From: Tenacibaculum piscium
GTDB taxonomy: Bacteria; Bacteroidota; Bacteroidia; Flavobacteriales; Flavobacteriaceae
DNA: 64,000 nt
Direction of reading: 5' to 3'
Assembly (NCBI RefSeq): GCF_021390715.1
Contig: NZ_JAJGWT010000011.1
Location: 36,102-100,101 of the forward strand
Shown in pieces: positions 33,475-41,528 of this stretch; the stretch's first letter is position 1, and the number at the start of each line of letters is the position of its first letter. Below the pieces are notes generated by a model, which worked only from the letters and a program-made list of their open reading frames with translations, was not told the origin of the DNA and made no database searches. The position numbers and the translations under genes were made by a program.

Positions 33475-33583
33475 CATCACACTGAACTCGTTTCAGGGTC
33501 GCATCAACATGAGAACGCTCTATTTCGATAAAAAATAATTACACTGGATATTGATGCGATGCTGAAATAAATTCAGCATGACG
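33475..33583. repeat. Palindromic intergenic element, copy B (right of the GIY-YIG gene)
   Basis: The left end is CATCACACTGAACTCGTTTC plus AGGGTCGCATCAACATGAGAAC. The centre TCTATTTCGATAAAAAAT matches copy A, and the right end TTGATGCGATGCTGAAATAA plus ATTCAGCATGACG is the best-preserved terminus. It ends 32 bases before bioA. Confidence 0.8.
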
Positions 33584-33615
33584 AAAAGAAAGAAAACCTA
33601 GCCAAAACATAAATT

Positions 33616-34881
33616 ATGAATTTACAAGAAAGAGATAAAAAACATTTGTGGCATCCTTTAAAACAGCACCAAACACACCCGAATAGTTTGGGAATTGTAA
33701 AGGCGAAAGGATGTATTTTAACAGATGAAAATGGCAAGGAATATATTGATGCAATTTCATCGTGGTACACCTGTATGTTTGGGCATTGCAACGATTTTAT
33801 TACGAGTCGGGTTTACAAACAAATGCAAACATTAGATCAAATAATGTTTAGTGATTTTACGCACGAACCTGCTGTAAAATTATCCGAAGAACTGATTAAA
33901 ATTTTGCCTAAAAATCAAAATAGAATCTTTTTTAACGATAATGGCTCAACGGCAGTTGAAGCGTCTATTAAAATGGCGTTGCAATATTATTTTAATAAAG
34001 GCGAAAAACGAAGTACTTTTATTGCTTTTGAAAACGGTTTTCATGGCGATACTTTTGGCGCAATGTCAGTTTCTGGCTTATCGGCTTACAATGGTCCTTT
34101 TGAAGATTTTTTAATGGATATTAAACGTATTCCTGTTCCAAATGGCAAAAATAATGATGAAATTTTATCGCAATTAAAAGAAATAATTTCTAAAAATGAT
34201 ATTGCAGGTTTTATTTACGAACCTTTAGTGCAAGGCGCTGCGGGAATGAAAATTCATGAAGCTGCCGATTTAAATGAAATTTTAAAATATCTTAAAAACA
34301 AAAATATTTTAACAATTGCTGATGAAGTAATGACTGGTTTTGGTAAAACAGGAAACAATTTTGCTTCGGATGAAATTGCCACAAAACCCGATATTATTTG
34401 CCTAAGTAAAGCCTTAACTGGCGGATTAGTGCCGATGGCAATTACTTCTTGTACCGAAGAAATTTACAGTACTTTTTTAAGTAATGATATTTCTAAAGGA
34501 TTTTTTCACTGTCATACGTATTCGGCAAATCCGATAGCTTGTAGTGCCGCTTTAGCTACTATCGAATTATTACAAACTAAAGAAATTCAAGATAGTATTC
34601 AGTTTATTTCAAATGCTCATAAAGTGTTTGAAGATAAAATTAAGCAACATCCAAAAGTAGCTTCAACACGTTCGAAAGGCGTTATTTTAGCGATTGATTT
34701 GAAAACAAATGCCAATCGTTACGGAACTTTACGTGATGAATTATTAAAATATTTTATGGAAGATGGTGTTTTTTTACGTCCGTTAGGAAATACCATTTAC
34801 ATTCAGCCACCTTATATAATTACCGAAAAACAACTAAAAAAAGTATATACAACTATTGAAAAGGTTTTAGATATCTTCTAA
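33616..34881 (+). CDS. bioA: Adenosylmethionine-8-amino-7-oxononanoate aminotransferase (421 aa)
   Basis: Class III PLP aminotransferase converting KAPA to DAPA with SAM as amino donor. The N-terminal HLWHPLKQHQTHP is characteristic of BioA (W-H-P-x-x-x). Also present are AISSWYTCMFGHCNDFI, FNDNGSTAVEASIKMALQYY, AFENGFHGDTFGAMSVSGLS, IADEVMTGFGKTG and the PLP-lysine motif ICLSKALTGGLVPMAITS. The length is normal. Its last 15 bases overlap the end of the convergent gene on the other strand. Confidence 0.95.
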   Translation: MNLQERDKKHLWHPLKQHQTHPNSLGIVKAKGCILTDENGKEYIDAISSWYTCMFGHCNDFITSRVYKQMQTLDQIMFSDFTHEPAVKLSEELIKILPKNQNRIFFNDNGSTAVEASIKMALQYYFNKGEKRSTFIAFENGFHGDTFGAMSVSGLSAYNGPFEDFLMDIKRIPVPNGKNNDEILSQLKEIISKNDIAGFIYEPLVQGAAGMKIHEAADLNEILKYLKNKNILTIADEVMTGFGKTGNNFASDEIATKPDIICLSKALTGGLVPMAITSCTEEIYSTFLSNDISKGFFHCHTYSANPIACSAALATIELLQTKEIQDSIQFISNAHKVFEDKIKQHPKVASTRSKGVILAIDLKTNANRYGTLRDELLKYFMEDGVFLRPLGNTIYIQPPYIITEKQLKKVYTTIEKVLDIF

Positions 34882-35415
34882 AACCTTTTGGTTATTATTT
34901 TTCTTGTTATTTTCTTTACTATTTTCTTCAACTTTTTCTTTAGGATTATTTTGACTCTTTTTATCTATAGTATCTTCCTGAATGGTTTGTTCAGGTAACA
35001 AATTAATAATTTGATTTGTATTTTGAACACGTACATATAAATCTTCATAAATCCATTCGCCATTAAAACGCATTCCTCGAACAACTAAAGTTCCAGCTTC
35101 TTTCGAACCTTTTATAGCGATAGAAAAATCAACTTCTCCATTTTCATTTTCTAATGATATATTTCCTGATGGAATACCAACTTCTTCAATTGGTTCTCCT
35201 AATAAATTGATAACTTTTTTATTTATTGATGCCTGTTCTACAGCATATGTTACAGGTGTTGCATTTATTATTGTATCAAAAACACTAAAAATAGTCGCAC
35301 CAATCCCTAAAAAAGCGAATAAAACAAACCCTAAACAACCACATCCGCAACCACCTACAGGCACAACCCAACCCCAATTTCTAGCAAACCAACTTTTCTG
35401 TTCTTGTACTTCCAT
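34867..35415 (-). CDS. Membrane-anchored Coa1-like domain protein (182 aa)
   Basis: An N-terminal cytoplasmic end leads to a glycine- and cysteine-rich membrane segment (VVPVGGCGCGCLGFVLFAFLG). A domain at about 55-140 follows (VEQASINKKVINLLGEPIEE, VDFSIAIKGSKEAGTLVV, NGEWIYEDLYV) that resembles the cytochrome oxidase assembly protein 1 (Coa1) fold. A low-complexity Lys/Asn/Glu tail ends the protein. It is transcribed against the biotin genes and its last five codons overlap the bioA 3' end. The role is unknown; it is probably not a biotin gene. Confidence 0.78.
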   Translation of the reverse strand: MEVQEQKSWFARNWGWVVPVGGCGCGCLGFVLFAFLGIGATIFSVFDTIINATPVTYAVEQASINKKVINLLGEPIEEVGIPSGNISLENENGEVDFSIAIKGSKEAGTLVVRGMRFNGEWIYEDLYVRVQNTNQIINLLPEQTIQEDTIDKKSQNNPKEKVEENSKENNKKNNNQKVLEDI

Positions 35416-35500
35416 TTACTTTGTTTTTTTTCACAATATTAATATTTATTTATTTCGTTATACTTGATTTTACCTTTATTTTTACACAAAATTAAACGTA

Positions 35501-36643
35501 TTGAAACAAGCTATTTCTATCACCTCTTTTGCCTCGGTTTCTCCTTTGGGAAGTAAGCCTGCGCAAATTTGGGAGAACTATTTAAACGACCATCATTTCT
35601 TATCGCAAGAAAATGATATTTGGGCAGGAAGATTAACTTCTGATGATAAAATTGCGATTCAAGAAATTCGAAATTCCGATACTAAATATAAAAATTTAGA
35701 CGATTCGGTTTTATATACCATTTATGTTGCCAGAAAAGCAATTGAAAAAACAAATTGGACATCAGAAGATAATTTTGGAATTAATATTGGTTCGTCAAGA
35801 GGTGCGACTTCTTTGTTTGAAAAATATCATAAAGAGTTTTTAGAAACAGGAAAATCATCAACTTTAAGCTCGCCAACCACTACTTTAGGAAATATTTCGT
35901 CTTGGATTGCTCACGATTTACAATCAAATGGTCCTGAAATTTCGCATTCTATTACCTGTTCGACGGGTTTGCATTCGTTATTAAACGGAATTGCTTGGTT
36001 ACAATCGGGGATGTCGGAAAAATTTATGATTGGCGCAAGTGAAGCTTCTTTGACAAATTTTACCTTTGCACAAATGCAGGCTTTAAAAGTGTATTCGAAA
36101 GAAAATGACCAATATCCGTGTAAAGCTTTTGATTTAGATAAAAAAAGAAATACCATGGTTTTGGGTGAAGCGTCGGCGGTTTTTTGTTTAGAAAAAGGTA
36201 TCAAAGAAAATGCAATTGCCCTTATTAAAGGCATCGGTTTTGCTACGGAAGTTTTAAAACATAATACATCTGTTTCGGCAAATGCTGACTGTTTTCAAAA
36301 ATCAATGAAAATGGCTTTAGGAGAAATTTCTATGGATGATATTGATGTTATTGTAATGCACGCTCCTGGAACTATTAAAGGTGACTTATCTGAAATTAAT
36401 GCAATTCATGCAGTTTTTGGCGATAAAAAACCTTTTTTAACCACCAATAAATGGAAAGTCGGACATACTTTTGGTACTTCTGGATTACTTAGTTTAGAAT
36501 TAGCAATACTGATATTACAACATCAGAAAGCTATTGAAGTTCCGTTTGCTGAAAAACAAAATCATCCGAAGAAAATAAGAAACATTTTAGTAAATGCTGT
36601 TGGTTTTGGCGGAAATGCTGTTTCTGTTTTAATATCAAAATAA
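35501..36643 (+). CDS. Beta-ketoacyl-ACP synthase-like protein in the biotin cluster (380 aa)
   Basis: Condensing enzyme of the FabB/FabF fold. The catalytic Cys-His-His triad is present: C153 in SITCSTGLHSLLNG, H287 in IVMHAPGTIKGD and H322 in KVGHTFGTSGLLSLE. The protein is shorter and more divergent than housekeeping FabF (for example VMHAPGT in place of NAHGTST-like sequence). No ATG fits the conserved N terminus (KQAISITSFASVSPLGS), so the TTG at 35501 is the best start. Lying between bioA and bioB, it may help build the pimeloyl chain; this is inference from position. Confidence 0.85.
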   Translation: MKQAISITSFASVSPLGSKPAQIWENYLNDHHFLSQENDIWAGRLTSDDKIAIQEIRNSDTKYKNLDDSVLYTIYVARKAIEKTNWTSEDNFGINIGSSRGATSLFEKYHKEFLETGKSSTLSSPTTTLGNISSWIAHDLQSNGPEISHSITCSTGLHSLLNGIAWLQSGMSEKFMIGASEASLTNFTFAQMQALKVYSKENDQYPCKAFDLDKKRNTMVLGEASAVFCLEKGIKENAIALIKGIGFATEVLKHNTSVSANADCFQKSMKMALGEISMDDIDVIVMHAPGTIKGDLSEINAIHAVFGDKKPFLTTNKWKVGHTFGTSGLLSLELAILILQHQKAIEVPFAEKQNHPKKIRNILVNAVGFGGNAVSVLISK

Positions 36644-36677
36644 TATTAATTTAGATTTTAAATGCCTTATCTATTTT

Positions 36678-36763
36678 CGTCATGCTGAATTTATTTCAGC
36701 ATCGCATCAAAAAGAGAACTACGGCAAATCAGGATGCGAACCTGAAATAAATTCAGGTTGACG
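36678..36763. repeat. Palindromic intergenic element, copy C
   Basis: The left end CGTCATGCTGAATTTATTTC plus AGCATCGCATCAA and the right end AGGATGCGAACCTGAAATAA plus ATTCAGGTTGACG are inverted relative to each other. They share the termini of copies A and B but have a different, shorter centre. It lies in the 355-base gap between the ketoacyl synthase gene and bioB and is followed by a 57-base segment found again at 63501-63557. Confidence 0.75.
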
Positions 36764-36820
36764 GATTCGATTTCTTATTTTCTTGTGATATTTTTTTCAA
36801 ATAAAATTTAAAGAAACTCT
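36764..36820. repeat. 57-base segment shared with 63501-63557
   Basis: By eye, 50 of 57 bases match the reverse complement of 63501-63557. It directly abuts the palindromic element in both places and ends in the ACTCT / AGAGT terminus also seen in the element at 25.8 kb. Confidence 0.7.
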
Positions 36821-36845
36821 AAACTATGAACTTTATTTAGTGGTT

Positions 36846-36940
36846 TAGCCCTGATTGAACGGCTTGTTTGAGCTCTTTTTTATTTTTCTTTTCGAAAAAA
36901 TAAAAAAAGCGAGTAGTGAAAGCAGGAAATAGCTTCTAAA
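36846..36940 (+). ncRNA. Flavo-1-like structured RNA upstream of bioB (tentative)
   Basis: The sequence TAGCCCTGATTGAACGGCTT is followed by GTTTGAGCTC, a T-run/A-run hairpin (CTTTTTTATTTTTC / GAAAAAATAAAAAAAG), then CGAGTAGTGAAAGCAGGAAAT and AGCTTCTA. The flanking AGCCC...GGAAATAGCT blocks and GAGCTC/GCGAG blocks pair around the hairpin. A second copy with compensating changes (CCCCG with CGGG in place of CCCTG with CAGG) lies at 63316-63400, which supports a base-paired RNA. Rfam Flavo-1 is the named family I think it may match; I could not run the model. Confidence 0.5.
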
Positions 36941-36967
36941 AAGAAATAGAAAGCCAATTAGTTTTTT

Positions 36968-36975
36968 TATTTTTG
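36968..36975 (+). promoter_or_regulatory. -7 promoter box of bioB
   Basis: TATTTTTG fits TAnnTTTG and is placed 24 bases before the bioB ATG at 36999. No clear -33 TTTG is seen at 19-21 bases upstream. bioB therefore probably has its own promoter, separated from the ketoacyl synthase gene. Confidence 0.45.
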
Positions 36976-36998
36976 ACATTACAAATAACTTGATTTTT

Positions 36999-38099
36999 AT
37001 GAGTGAAGTAAGACATAACTGGACGAAAGAAGAAGTTCTTGAAATATATAATAAACCATTAATGGAGCTTTTATATGAAGCTGCAACAATTCATAGAAAA
37101 AGTCATGATCCTAATGTAGTACAGGTTTCTACATTGTTATCTATAAAAACTGGTGGTTGTTCGGAAGATTGTGGATATTGTCCGCAAGCAGCTCGTTATC
37201 ACACCAATGTTGATGGAAACGATTTAATGTCGGTAAACCAAGTAAAAGCACAGGCTTTAAGAGCTAAATCGAGCGGAAGTTCTCGTGTTTGTATGGGTGC
37301 GGCTTGGAGAAATGTAAAAGATGGTCCTGAATTTGACCAAGTTTTAGACATGGTTAGAACCATTAATAAATTGGATATGGAGGTTTGCTGTACTTTAGGA
37401 ATGGTTACTGAAAACCAAGCACAACGTTTGGCAGAAGCTGGTTTATACGCCTATAATCATAACTTAGATTCATCGGAAGAATATTATAAAGAAGTGATTT
37501 CTACACGTGGATATCAAGATAGATTAGATACGATTGATAATGTGCGTAAAACAAACGTAACTGTTTGTTCTGGTGGAATTATTGGAATGGGTGAAAATGC
37601 AGAAGATAGAGCTGGAATGTTAGTGGCTTTATCTACTTTAAGTCCTCAGCCAGAATCTACGCCAATTAATGCGTTGGTTGCTGTTGAAGGAACTCCTTTA
37701 GAAGACCAAAAACCTGTTGAAATTTGGGATATGGTTCGTATGGTAGCTACTGCACGTATCGTTTTACCTGAAACTCAGGTTCGTTTATCGGCAGGAAGAA
37801 CGCAAATGAGTAGAGAAGGACAAGCAATGTGTTTCTTTGCAGGTGCAAATTCTATTTTTGCTGGTGATAAATTATTAACAACGCCAAATCCTGATGTTGA
37901 TGAAGATATGAAAATGTTTAAAATGCTAGGTTTAAATCCTCAGAAACCTTTTACTAAAAAGGTACAACCACAAACGGTAGAAGCAAAAGATTCTGCTTTT
38001 GAAAACTTAGGTGAAAAACCTAAATGGACACGACCTGAACATAAAATTGAACGTAACGAAGAGAAAAAACAAGAAGCGTTAGAATTACGTAAAAAATAA
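36999..38099 (+). CDS. bioB: Biotin synthase (366 aa)
   Basis: Radical SAM enzyme inserting sulfur into dethiobiotin. I chose the ATG at 36999 over an in-frame TTG three codons upstream. The CxxxCxxC cluster is C54, C58 and C61 in KTGGCSEDCGYCPQAARYH. Other BioB motifs are GSSRVCMGAAWRN, EVCCTLGMV, AYNHNLDSSEEYY, NVTVCSGGIIGMGE, INALVAVEGTPLE and RLSAGRTQMSREGQAMCFFAGANSIF (split here only for length). A lysine/glutamate-rich tail of about 40 residues extends the core, as in other flavobacterial BioB proteins. Confidence 0.96.
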   Translation: MSEVRHNWTKEEVLEIYNKPLMELLYEAATIHRKSHDPNVVQVSTLLSIKTGGCSEDCGYCPQAARYHTNVDGNDLMSVNQVKAQALRAKSSGSSRVCMGAAWRNVKDGPEFDQVLDMVRTINKLDMEVCCTLGMVTENQAQRLAEAGLYAYNHNLDSSEEYYKEVISTRGYQDRLDTIDNVRKTNVTVCSGGIIGMGENAEDRAGMLVALSTLSPQPESTPINALVAVEGTPLEDQKPVEIWDMVRMVATARIVLPETQVRLSAGRTQMSREGQAMCFFAGANSIFAGDKLLTTPNPDVDEDMKMFKMLGLNPQKPFTKKVQPQTVEAKDSAFENLGEKPKWTRPEHKIERNEEKKQEALELRKK

Positions 38100-38136
38100 A
38101 AAATACTGTTTTATTTCTTTTTTGATTTATTAAATT

Positions 38137-38168
38137 AAAAAGCATCGTTTATTAAAACGATGCTTTTT
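38137..38168 (+). terminator. Terminator of bioB
   Basis: The arms AAAAGCATCGTTT and AAACGATGCTTTT with a short A/T loop are followed by T. The hairpin begins 38 bases past the bioB stop and 20 bases ahead of the convergent gene stop. Confidence 0.85.
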
Positions 38169-38187
38169 TATCTATTATTTCTTAATA

Positions 38188-38520
38188 CTAATCTAATAAA
38201 TCTTTGATGATTTTCTTAGCTTTCGTAGTTGCTTCTTTAAACTCTTCTTGAGCATCTTCAGCAAAATCAGCAAGCTCTTCACTTGCTTTACTCGCAAACT
38301 CTGATGCCTTTTCAGACACTTCTTCTAAAGTTTCTTTAGCTTCATCAGCAAATTCAGCAGCTTTATTTTTGATGTCTTGAACTGTTTCATCTGATAAGAC
38401 TTCACCTACTTTTGCTTTTACACCTTCCATTGCGTCGGCAACGTGTTCACTTGCTTTTCCAGCAAATTCTGATGCTTTTTCTTTTAAATTTTCTTTCGAA
38501 ATGTTGTTGCTTTCTTCCAT
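38188..38520 (-). CDS. Amphipathic-helix (LEA/apolipoprotein-like) small protein (110 aa)
   Basis: The whole protein is a run of Ala/Lys/Glu-rich amphipathic helices with an irregular 11-residue period (KEKASEFAGKASEHVADAM, KNKAAEFADEAKETLEEV, SEKASEFASKASEELADF). There is no signal peptide or membrane helix. Such proteins resemble LEA-like or YtxH-tail stress proteins. A role in desiccation or membrane stress is possible but unproven. It lies 33 bases downstream of the TM2 gene on the same strand. Confidence 0.75.
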   Translation of the reverse strand: MEESNNISKENLKEKASEFAGKASEHVADAMEGVKAKVGEVLSDETVQDIKNKAAEFADEAKETLEEVSEKASEFASKASEELADFAEDAQEEFKEATTKAKKIIKDLLD

Positions 38521-38553
38521 TTTATTTTTTTATTACACGTTTTCTAAAACGAA

Positions 38554-38835
38554 TTAAAACCAACCTTTTTTATTTACTTGATACATATTTATAAATTCTT
38601 CATCAGATTTTGTTAAATACGTAATTCCTTCAACTAAAGAAATAATTGCAAAAATAGGTGCTGCTAATCCGCAAGTAAGAACACTTCCTAATAACATTAT
38701 TAAGCCTTCTTTGGTATATCCTAATGCAAATTTATGAATACCTAATGGTCCTATTAAAATTGCTAAAACACCTCCTAAAACACGTTTACTTTCCTGATTT
38801 TGAACTGTTAATTTATTTTCATCAATTAAACTCAT
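38554..38835 (-). CDS. TM2-domain membrane protein (93 aa)
   Basis: The central segment (RVLGGVLAILIGPLGIHKFA, LGYTKEGLIMLLGSVLTCG, APIFAIISLVEGITYLT) has the two membrane helices of the TM2 family. It has the conserved G-x-H-x-F-x-L-G and a short loop between the helices. A charged N terminus and a short tail flank them. TM2 proteins are widespread with poorly known roles. It is probably co-transcribed with the amphipathic-helix gene. Confidence 0.88.
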   Translation of the reverse strand: MSLIDENKLTVQNQESKRVLGGVLAILIGPLGIHKFALGYTKEGLIMLLGSVLTCGLAAPIFAIISLVEGITYLTKSDEEFINMYQVNKKGWF

Positions 38836-38920
38836 AGTAGTATATAGTATTATTATTATTGAATGCTAAATGTATAAAAAAGAGGTGAATTTTAATTAAT
38901 TAAACTTATTTATTCTACCT

Positions 38921-39859
38921 TTAAATAATCTTTTTTATTTTATCAACAATAGTTTGGGCTAATTTTTGCTTACTTTCTAAGGTCCAACCTGCTACGTGTG
39001 GCGATAATAAGATATTATCTGCCTTTATTAAATATTGGAATGCTTCGGGCATCTCTTGATTTACAAATAAGTTTTCGAAAGATTTTTTCTCATATTCTAA
39101 CACATCTAAACCTGCGCCTAAAATTTTTGCTGATTTCAAGGCTTCCACTAAATCCGAAGTAACGACCGATTTTCCTCTTGCCGTATTTAGTAACCAAAAA
39201 GGTTTCGAAAAAGCATTGATAAAATCGGTATTTATCATATTTGTAGTTACTGCAGTTTGTGGTGTGTGTAAACTTAAAACATCGGCTTTTTGTTGTAATT
39301 CTTCTAAAGAAACTTGGGTACAATTTTCATCACCAACATTAGGTTTGATATCATAACAAAGTACTTTTACATCAAAACCTCTTAATTTTTTAGCGAAAGA
39401 TTTTCCCATATTTCCGTAACCAATTAAACCAACGGTTTTGCCATCTAATTCGATTCCTCGATTTTCTTCTCGCAACCATTTACCATTTCTAACTTCAGTA
39501 TCTGCTTTTCTAAATTTATTGAAAAGTGATAATAACATTCCTAAAGCATGTTCACCAACAGCATTTCTGTTTCCTTCAGGAGCTGAAATTAAATGAATTC
39601 CTTTTTGACTCGCATATTCACAATCAATATTTTCAAGCCCTGCGCCTACTCTTCCGATGAATTTTAAGTTGGTGGCTTTGTCTAAAAATTGTTTATCAAT
39701 AGTGAACCTACTTCGGATAATAATTCCATCATATTGATTAATTTTAGTTTCTATTATTTCTTTTGATGCGGTATAATCTTGTTCATTTATAAAACCTAAA
39801 TCGTTTAATTGATTTAAAAGTAATGCGTGATTTGAATCTAAGTGTAGTATTTTCATCAT
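38921..39859 (-). CDS. D-2-hydroxyacid dehydrogenase, SerA-like (312 aa)
   Basis: NAD-dependent oxidoreductase of the phosphoglycerate dehydrogenase family. Visible are FIGRVGAGLENIDCEYA, APEGNRNAVGEHALGMLLSL, the Rossmann motif VGLIGYGNMGKSFAKKL, the catalytic Arg in LLNTARGKSVVTSDL, the Glu region GAGLDVLEYEKK and the catalytic His in LLSPHVAGWTLESK. No C-terminal ACT domain is present, so it is the short form. It may act in serine synthesis or on another 2-hydroxyacid. It starts 64 bases after panB, beyond a terminator. Confidence 0.9.
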   Translation of the reverse strand: MMKILHLDSNHALLLNQLNDLGFINEQDYTASKEIIETKINQYDGIIIRSRFTIDKQFLDKATNLKFIGRVGAGLENIDCEYASQKGIHLISAPEGNRNAVGEHALGMLLSLFNKFRKADTEVRNGKWLREENRGIELDGKTVGLIGYGNMGKSFAKKLRGFDVKVLCYDIKPNVGDENCTQVSLEELQQKADVLSLHTPQTAVTTNMINTDFINAFSKPFWLLNTARGKSVVTSDLVEALKSAKILGAGLDVLEYEKKSFENLFVNQEMPEAFQYLIKADNILLSPHVAGWTLESKQKLAQTIVDKIKKII

Positions 39860-39882
39860 CTTTTAAAAAGTCTTTAAAATAA

Positions 39883-39910
39883 AAAAAGCCTTCTTTTCAG
39901 AAAGCTTTTT
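39883..39910 (-). terminator. Terminator of panB
   Basis: AAAAAGCCTTCT and AGAAAGCTTTTT pair with one mismatch around TTTC, 14 bases beyond the panB stop on the minus strand, and before the dehydrogenase start. Confidence 0.7.
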
Positions 39911-39923
39911 AATGGATACGCTA

Positions 39924-40742
39924 TTAATATTGTTCCTTTTCGTTTGGAAAGTCTTTCGATTTAACATCGGCAATATAACTTTCAAAAGCACCAGTCATTT
40001 CGGTATATAAATCTAAATATCTACGTAAAAAACGCGGATTAAATTCATGGGTCATTCCAATCATATCATGAGTTACTAAAACCTGCCCGTCTACGCCACC
40101 ACCAGCACCAATTCCGATGACAGGTATCGTTAAACTTTCGGCAACTTTTGTTGCTAACGCTGCGGGAACTTTTTCTAAAACTAAGGCAAAACACCCTAAT
40201 TCTTCCAATAATTTGGCATCTTTTAATAACTTTTCTGCCTCTTCATCTTCCTTGGCTCTAACGGTGTAGGTTCCAAATTTATAGATCGATTGTGGCGTTA
40301 ATCCTAAGTGTCCCATTACAGGAATTCCTGCGGTTAATATTCGAGAAATAGATTCTCCAATTTCGCTTCCTCCTTCTAATTTCACGGCGTGTCCACCAGA
40401 TTCTTTCATGATTCTGATAGCGGAATCTAAGGCATTTTTAGAATTTCCTTGATAGGTTCCAAAAGGCAAATCAACGACTACCAAACAACGCTCAATAGCA
40501 CGAATTACCGAACTCGCATGATAAATCATTTGGTCAAGCGTAATAGGCAACGTAGTTTCATGCCCCGCCATTACATTCGATGCTGAATCTCCAACCAAAA
40601 TAACGTCAACTCCTGCTCCGTCTACAATTTTTGCCATTGTATAATCATAGGCAGTAAGCATCGAAATTTTTTCTCCGTTTGCTTTCATGTCCACTAATGA
40701 TTTCGTGGTAACTCTTTTATATTGCTTTTTTGCTACTGACAT
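39924..40742 (-). CDS. panB: 3-methyl-2-oxobutanoate hydroxymethyltransferase (272 aa)
   Basis: First committed enzyme of pantothenate synthesis: transfers a hydroxymethyl group from methylene-tetrahydrofolate to 2-oxoisovalerate, with Mg. Motifs: [40 protein letters not shown] (metal-binding Asp), [63 protein letters not shown] and [19 protein letters not shown]. The length is normal. panC is not adjacent. Confidence 0.97.
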   Translation of the reverse strand: MSVAKKQYKRVTTKSLVDMKANGEKISMLTAYDYTMAKIVDGAGVDVILVGDSASNVMAGHETTLPITLDQMIYHASSVIRAIERCLVVVDLPFGTYQGNSKNALDSAIRIMKESGGHAVKLEGGSEIGESISRILTAGIPVMGHLGLTPQSIYKFGTYTVRAKEDEEAEKLLKDAKLLEELGCFALVLEKVPAALATKVAESLTIPVIGIGAGGGVDGQVLVTHDMIGMTHEFNPRFLRRYLDLYTEMTGAFESYIADVKSKDFPNEKEQY

Positions 40743-40904
40743 TTTTTAAATTTTCTTGTTGGTAAAAATACGGAAATATTTTATTGAAAAATCTGTAAAA
40801 GTAAAGTTCCAACGTATTTTATTTTTGATGATTCATAGGCTAATAATATCTTTTTCTGATAGATTGCTCCATCAAAAATAAGTCCTTTTAAGTAAAAAAT
40901 AACT

Positions 40905-40912
40905 TATATTTG
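40905..40912 (+). promoter_or_regulatory. -7 box immediately before the ECF sigma gene
   Basis: TATATTTG fits TAnnTTTG and ends six bases before the ATG at 40919, so the transcript would begin at or next to the start codon. It overlaps an in-frame TTG at 40910, which argues against that TTG as start. Confidence 0.5.
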
Positions 40913-40918
40913 AAAGTG

Positions 40919-41491
40919 ATGAGCCAAACCAATAAATCCAATACTTTAACGCCCGATAAATGGGTCGATTTATATGCAGATTATTTATTTAAATATGCAA
41001 TATCTCGAGTAAATGATGCTAATATTTCTAAAGATTTAGTACAAGAAACCTTTTTTGCAGGACTTAAATCAGCCAAAAATTTTCAAGGAAAAGCAAGTGA
41101 AAAAACGTGGCTAATTTCCATCTTAAAAAGAAAAATTATTGATTATTATCGAAAAATAAATTCAACAAAAGGAAAAGCTGAAGTTCGAATGAATTTTTAT
41201 GAAAGTGGTGATAATCAAGGCGATTGGATTGAAGAGTGTATCCCCCAAGATTGGAATAGTGACATTGAAAAAAACATTGAAAATGAAGAATTAAAAACAC
41301 AATTAGAACATTGTATCAATAGCCTTCCTGAAAAATATGCCATCGTTTTTAGAATGAAAACAATTCAAGAATTTGAAACCGAAGAAATTTGTAAGGAATT
41401 AGGGATTACACCGTCAAATTTATGGGTTATTATTCATAGAGCAAGAACACAACTAAGAAACTGTATGGAAAAAAATTGGTTTCATAAATAA
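40919..41491 (+). CDS. ECF-type RNA polymerase sigma factor (190 aa)
   Basis: Sigma region 2 is at about residues 15-85 (DLYADYLFKYAISRVNDANI, LVQETFFAGLKSAKNFQGKA, TWLISILKRKIIDYYRKI). Region 4 is at about 125-185 (INSLPEKYAIVFRMKTIQEF, then EEICKELGITPSNLWVIIHR, followed by ARTQLRNCMEKNWF). The length and arrangement are those of extracytoplasmic-function sigma factors. The gene 37 bases downstream encodes a small Cys/His protein that resembles a zinc-binding anti-sigma domain, so the pair probably forms a sigma/anti-sigma switch. Confidence 0.92.
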   Translation: MSQTNKSNTLTPDKWVDLYADYLFKYAISRVNDANISKDLVQETFFAGLKSAKNFQGKASEKTWLISILKRKIIDYYRKINSTKGKAEVRMNFYESGDNQGDWIEECIPQDWNSDIEKNIENEELKTQLEHCINSLPEKYAIVFRMKTIQEFETEEICKELGITPSNLWVIIHRARTQLRNCMEKNWFHK

Positions 41492-41528
41492 TACTTAATC
41501 TTAAATATGTTCAATAAACGAGCAAAAA

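Noticed and set aside
33041..33583. CRISPR-like array around the GIY-YIG gene
   Set aside because: Only two full copies occur, each internally palindromic, with a gene rather than short spacers between them.
34867..35415. Membership of the Coa1-like gene in the biotin pathway
   Set aside because: It is on the opposite strand, lacks enzyme motifs and merely overlaps the bioA end.
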